Assembly (NCBI GenBank): GCA_934754425.1
Contig: CAKVIN010000009.1
Coordinates: 24,167-88,166 of the forward strand
Direction of reading: 5' to 3'
Origin: an uncultured Candidatus Melainabacteria bacterium
GTDB lineage: Bacteria; Cyanobacteriota; Vampirovibrionia; Gastranaerophilales; Gastranaerophilaceae
Length of the DNA stretch: 64,000 bases
Below are positions 60,366 through 64,000 of this stretch, piece after piece (position 1 is the stretch's first letter; each line of letters begins with the position of its first letter). The position numbers and the translations under genes are program-made. The notes beneath the pieces are model-generated. The model saw only the letters and a list, made by a program, of their open reading frames with translations, did no database searches and was not told where the DNA came from.

Positions 60366-61616
60366 TTATGTAAAATCTGTTAGAATATCATCCAGAATTT
60401 TTTTTGCGCAAAAATTATTTTCCCATCCGAAGTCCTTTATTAATTCAAGACGTTGAAGAAGTTTTGGGTCTTGTTTTTTTATTACAATATTTTCCAATAA
60501 ATTATCAAGTTCTTGTGGAGTTTTTGCTGTATAATACGTATCACAAATTTTTCTAACACTTATGTTTCCGCAAAAATATTCTGATTCTAAATGGATTAAT
60601 GGTTGTTTTGTGAGTAAATATTCGTTTAGAAAAGAACCGGAATCTGTAATCATTGCGTACGATTGTGTAAATAAATCTAAGTAATTACCGTTATTACAAA
60701 CAATTCCTATATTTTCCCAACTGCTGTAATATTCATCTGCTTGTTTTTTACTCATGTAACCAGATGTAAATAGGAATTTGTATAAATTTGGATGTGGTTT
60801 AAATATCCAGTTTAATTCAGGATGTTTTTTTGCATACTCAAGAATTTTATATCCGCTCCAATCAAAAGTTGAATATCTTATATTGTTTCCACAAACAGAC
60901 CAATGTGGAGCATAGATTAAATATTTTTTTTCTTGATTGCTGTTTTTGTGTAAATAGAAATAATCTAATTGCGGATGTCCTGTTGTAACAAGATTTGAAC
61001 CTTTGTTTTTCATGTTTTCAGAATAGAAGTTTTTAACTATATTATTTGGAACGTAATGTTTATAAATATATTTATGAAATCTTAAATCATATTCAAATGA
61101 TTTTTCTGAATCAGATATGAAATAAGGTATGTAATATGTAAGTGCAAATTTTGAGCAGACAACAGGCCCTTGTGATGTTTCTACATACCAAGGATGTTGG
61201 TAAATTATGATATCAGGTCTTGGATTCATTTGCTCAAACGCTATGTAGCGATTTTTTTCTAAATCGTAAGCTAGTTTTGTATTCATGCCGGCTGTAATAA
61301 AAAAATCGTAAACTTTTTTAATTTCATCTATTGTTTGATAATTAAAATTATTTTTTGGAGCAGCGTTTTTTGTAACAAAAATATATGGAATAAATCTTTC
61401 ATCTTTTTCCATTAAATCATATACAATTTGGCTTTTCCATTTTGCATCGTCATACACATAAAAAGCAACAATTAACTGTTTTTTGTTTTTAAGTTTTTGT
61501 TTAACTTTTTTGATGTTTTGTTTTATATAGGCGCAATTTTGTTCAATTTTTTTATTGTAAAAAAAATCTTTGCCAAATTTTAGAATACTACCAATTTTTT
61601 CATAATTAATATACAT
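60366..61616 (-). CDS. CDP-glycerol glycerophosphotransferase-like protein
   Basis: 416 residues. The C-terminal half has the TagB/TagF-type GT-B landmarks YLIYAPHWS, WIFKPHPNLY and MITDSGSFLNEYLLTKQPLIHL. Family members add glycerol-phosphate or other polyol-phosphate units to surface polymers, or build related envelope glycans. The N-terminal 100 residues are basic and include an alpha/beta segment (QLIVAFYVYDDAKW). The gene starts 4 bases after the radical SAM gene stops, so the two form an operon. In a diderm the product may decorate a capsule or O-antigen. The exact donor cannot be read. Confidence 0.75.
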   Translation of the reverse strand: MYINYEKIGSILKFGKDFFYNKKIEQNCAYIKQNIKKVKQKLKNKKQLIVAFYVYDDAKWKSQIVYDLMEKDERFIPYIFVTKNAAPKNNFNYQTIDEIKKVYDFFITAGMNTKLAYDLEKNRYIAFEQMNPRPDIIIYQHPWYVETSQGPVVCSKFALTYYIPYFISDSEKSFEYDLRFHKYIYKHYVPNNIVKNFYSENMKNKGSNLVTTGHPQLDYFYLHKNSNQEKKYLIYAPHWSVCGNNIRYSTFDWSGYKILEYAKKHPELNWIFKPHPNLYKFLFTSGYMSKKQADEYYSSWENIGIVCNNGNYLDLFTQSYAMITDSGSFLNEYLLTKQPLIHLESEYFCGNISVRKICDTYYTAKTPQELDNLLENIVIKKQDPKLLQRLELIKDFGWENNFCAKKILDDILTDFT

Positions 61617-61620
61617 ATAT

Positions 61621-62688
61621 TTAATCTTTAACTTCTAATTCGCAACAAAGTTGACAAGCTCCGAAAACTCCGTTGTGTGCTTTTAAATTTTTTCTAAAAC
61701 AACAATAATGCGGAGCATTAAAAAGTTCTTTTATGGTTTTTTCTTTTACATTGCCTATTTTTTGAGAAAGACAAGGATATACATCACCTTCCGGATTAAT
61801 CATCATATTGTTGTATGGATAAGTGCAAGGTTTGTAAATTTCTGAAATAGGTTTACATTCCGGTGTTTTAAAAAAGTTTTCGATTGATTCTACAGGATTT
61901 TTGCAGTATTCAAATTTTGGAGAAAATCGAAGTTTAGTTTTGCCGTTCATATTTTCAATTTCGTGATAAACTTCTTTAAAATGTTCCATGTCAAAATAAA
62001 GTTTTATCGGATAATTTGCATCAAATTCCGGTATAAATGAATTTTGAAGCGTGGAATTTTGTTTCCAATGATTGTTTCGCAAAAAAGAAATTGAAAGAAA
62101 TTCAAACCCCATGTCGTTGCAAAGTTTATATAATTTAGGTAAATCGTCAAGGTTGTTTTCTAAAACAATGGTTTTTATATCAATCATTTGATTTTTTTTC
62201 TGAGATTTTAAATTCTCTAGATTAGAAATTATTTTATCAAATATTCCGGATTTTCCTCTGTTAATGTCGTGTGTATTGCCAAAACCGTCTAAAGAAACAG
62301 ATAGAAGTAATAATTTGTATTTTATAAAAGCTTTTATAATTTCATCATCAATAAGTATTCCGTTGGAAACAACGTGGACTTTGTTCATAATTCGCTTGGA
62401 AGTATAAGCTAAAATATCAATAAAATCTTTGCGTATTAACGGTTCTCCACCAACTAGAGTTGCTATAGAATAAAACGGTAGTTGATTTATAACAGTTTTC
62501 CATTCATCTAATGTAAGTTCGTTTTTATTACGCTCTTTTCCTATATAACAATACGGGCATGCAAGATTGCAACGGTAAGTCAGTTCTAAGAAATACCTGA
62601 AAGGAATTTTAGCTTTTCCATATTTATCATTGTACGAAAGCGACGTATAAAAATTTCTAGCCCAGTCAAATAAATTAGAATAATTCAT
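61621..62688 (-). CDS. Radical SAM protein with SPASM domain
   Basis: 355 residues. The radical SAM cluster motif is C40, C44, C47 (YRCNLACPYCYIG), followed by VGGEPLIRKDF for SAM. The C-terminal SPASM part (about 285-355) carries at least seven more cysteines, including CTYPYNN, YPCL, YCC and CQLCCEL, for extra iron-sulfur clusters. SPASM enzymes modify peptides, proteins or sugars. No small precursor peptide gene is evident beside it. Coupling to the CDP-glycerol-type transferase suggests surface polymer modification rather than peptide maturation. A hairpin (62712-62734) lies upstream. Confidence 0.85.
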   Translation of the reverse strand: MNYSNLFDWARNFYTSLSYNDKYGKAKIPFRYFLELTYRCNLACPYCYIGKERNKNELTLDEWKTVINQLPFYSIATLVGGEPLIRKDFIDILAYTSKRIMNKVHVVSNGILIDDEIIKAFIKYKLLLLSVSLDGFGNTHDINRGKSGIFDKIISNLENLKSQKKNQMIDIKTIVLENNLDDLPKLYKLCNDMGFEFLSISFLRNNHWKQNSTLQNSFIPEFDANYPIKLYFDMEHFKEVYHEIENMNGKTKLRFSPKFEYCKNPVESIENFFKTPECKPISEIYKPCTYPYNNMMINPEGDVYPCLSQKIGNVKEKTIKELFNAPHYCCFRKNLKAHNGVFGACQLCCELEVKD

Positions 62689-63038
62689 AATTAAGTTATA
62701 ACATAAAGAAACCTCTCTTTACAAAAAAGAGAGGAATGTTTGAGCGATGAGGATTCTTTATTATATTAAATCTTGTCGGAAGTGTTTTCATTAAACTTTT
62801 TGGCAATAGATTGTTTAAACAGAAAAGATATTAAAGAGAATTTTTTAATAATAATTTTAGTAATTAAGCATGCTTAAAAAATCATAATCATTCGACTTTT
62901 TTGTAACAATCCTTTATAAAATCTTAATAAATGTTGTTAAAACAACTGTGACATATTTTATTTAGGCGGTATAATATAATTAAATAAAGTTAGTGATAGT
63001 AAGTCGTCTTAGTGACGACAAAGGACAAGGAGATTAAA
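62689..63038. other. Regulatory intergenic region upstream of pflB
   Basis: This 350-base gap has no convincing gene. It holds a hairpin CCTCTCTTT / AAAGAGAGG (62712-62734), a perfect palindrome TTAAGCATGCTTAA (62864-62877), TTGTAACAATCC (about 62901), a GTTGTT / AACAAC inverted repeat (about 62932-62945), the pflB promoter, and a GTCGTC / GACGAC leader hairpin (63003-63019). Multiple sites suggest oxygen- or redox-controlled expression, which is inference. Confidence 0.5.
62948..62975 (+). promoter_or_regulatory. Promoter for pflB
   Basis: GTGACA, 16 bases, TATAAT, giving a leader of about 55 bases with a small hairpin (63003-63019) just before the ribosome site. Confidence 0.5.
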
Positions 63039-64000
63039 ATGTCAGAATTAACATTAGAAAAACAATCTTCTACAACAGATTTTGTTGGCGGCAAATGGCA
63101 GTCAGAAATCAACGTAAGAGATTTTATCCAAAAAAACTACACACCTTATGATGGTGATTCTAGCTTCTTGGCAGGCCCAACTGAAGCAACTACAAAATTG
63201 TGGGAAGAATGCTGTGATTTATTCAAAAAAGAACGTGACAACGGTGGTGTTCTTGATATGGATACAAAAGTTGTTTCTACAATCACTTCTCACAAGGCTG
63301 GTTATATTGACAAAAGCTTAGAAGCAATCGTTGGTTTACAAACAGATAAACCTCTAAAACGTTCTTTACAACCATTTGGTGGTATCAGAATGGCTGAAAC
63401 TTCTTGCAAATCTTATGGCTATGAAGTTGATCCGGAAATTACTGAAATCTTTACAAAATACAGAAAAACTCACAATCAAGGTGTTTTCGATTGCTATACT
63501 CCAGAAATGAGAAAAGCTAGACACGCAGCTATTTTGACAGGTTTGCCTGATGCTTACGGTCGTGGTCGTATCATAGGTGACTACAGAAGAATCGCTCTTT
63601 ATGGTATCGATAGATTAATTGAAGATAAAAAAGAACAACACGCTTCTTTAGATGGTGAAATGAGACCGGAAAAAATTCAATTAAAAGAAGAATTAGCTGA
63701 ACAAATCAGAGCATTACAAGAAATGGCTGAATTAGGTGATGAATATGGTTTTGATATCAGAAAACCTGCTTCAAACGCTAAAGAAGCTATCCAATGGTTA
63801 TATTTTGGTTATTTATCAGCTGTTAAAGAACAAAACGGTGCTGCAATGTCAGTTGGTAGAACATCTACTTTCTTGGATATCTTTATCGAAAGAGATTTAA
63901 GAAATGGTGTTATCACTGAATCAGAAGCTCAAGAAATGATTGACCACTTCATCATGAAGTTAAGATTAGTTAAATTCGCTAGAACTCCTGAATACAATTC
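63039..64000 (+). CDS. pflB: Pyruvate formate-lyase (formate C-acetyltransferase), 3' end outside window
   Basis: PFL converts pyruvate and CoA to acetyl-CoA and formate in anaerobic fermentation. The first 320 residues are present and cover the N-terminal part of the glycyl radical enzyme barrel: FLAGPTEATTKLWEE, the Pro/Phe-rich KPLKRSLQPFGGIRM, TGLPDAYGRGRIIGDYRR and AAMSVGRTSTFLDI. The catalytic Cys pair and the C-terminal glycyl loop lie beyond the window edge. AAGGAG precedes the ATG. Codon use is more regular than in neighbours, as expected for a highly expressed gene. The activator pflA is at 2737. Confidence 0.96.
   Translation, partial: MSELTLEKQSSTTDFVGGKWQSEINVRDFIQKNYTPYDGDSSFLAGPTEATTKLWEECCDLFKKERDNGGVLDMDTKVVSTITSHKAGYIDKSLEAIVGLQTDKPLKRSLQPFGGIRMAETSCKSYGYEVDPEITEIFTKYRKTHNQGVFDCYTPEMRKARHAAILTGLPDAYGRGRIIGDYRRIALYGIDRLIEDKKEQHASLDGEMRPEKIQLKEELAEQIRALQEMAELGDEYGFDIRKPASNAKEAIQWLYFGYLSAVKEQNGAAMSVGRTSTFLDIFIERDLRNGVITESEAQEMIDHFIMKLRLVKFARTPEYN

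Noticed and set aside
1..64000. tRNA genes, insertion sequences, prophage genes, CRISPR arrays
   Set aside because: I looked for TPsiC-like GGTTC words, transposase or integrase motifs, phage structural genes and regular spaced repeats, and saw none that hold up. A tRNAscan or ISfinder run could still find weak cases.

Overview
The window is AT-rich (roughly two thirds A+T) and gene-dense. It reads as the chromosome of an anaerobic, fermentative, flagellated diderm bacterium. Lipid A genes (lpxI, lpxB), BamA and a Skp/OmpH chaperone show an outer membrane. pflA and pflB show mixed-acid style pyruvate metabolism. Flagellin and sigma-28-type promoters show motility. BamA has three POTRA domains, as in Cyanobacteria, and there are many proteins of no recognisable family. 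Together these fit a gut Melainabacterium (Vampirovibrionia, Gastranaerophilales). That placement is inference from gene content, not from a marker tree. I saw no tRNA, rRNA, insertion sequence, prophage or CRISPR array.

Layout. 1-2022: edge-truncated ATPase-TPR regulator. 2.1-3.5 kb: plsY and pflA. 3.6-5.2 kb: 5'-nucleotidase-like protein. 5.3-13.0 kb: leftward run eamA-like, dnaE, exported protein, comEC. 13.1-15.5 kb: NfnA/PyrK-like flavoprotein, a small Cys protein, purA. 15.5-16.4 kb: orphan sugar ABC permease. 16.5-20.7 kb: phosphohexomutase and polA. 20.7-27.5 kb: a 42-residue gene missed by length cut-offs, a DUF1858 protein and a 2039-residue protein. 27.6-31.1 kb: bioD, bioA, a lipoprotein and an HExxH protein. 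31.1-34.0 kb: membrane protein, thrB and a kinase-like protein. 34.2-35.4 kb: glyA. 35.5-38.3 kb: a second sigma-28-type operon (93 and 822 residues). 38.9-44.7 kb: tmk, prfB, a FlgM-like candidate, a TPR protein, a YkgJ-type protein, lpxI, lpxB. 44.9-46.0 kb: flagellin. 46.3-51.5 kb: leftward operon bamA, ompH, pyrimidine phosphorylase, and a soluble FlhA-C-domain protein. 51.6-57 kb: ion permease, LysM-like protein, cdd and a 746-residue membrane protein. 57-59.5 kb: GT9 glycosyltransferase and LCP ligase. 59.5-59.7 kb: probable structured RNA. 59.7-62.7 kb: nitroreductase, CDP-glycerol-type transferase, radical SAM/SPASM protein. 63.0 kb to the edge: pflB.

The most interesting theme is flagellar. 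Three promoters match the FliA/SigD consensus (TAAA, 14-15 bases, GCCG) and drive unknown proteins with no Sec signal. The sites share upstream TGTAAM direct repeats about one helical turn apart. The window also holds flagellin, a FlgM-like small protein, and a 492-codon frame encoding the cytosolic export-gate domain of FlhA without its membrane part, fused to a DUF4177-like domain. A flagellum-linked regulon, perhaps of exported proteins, is a testable inference.
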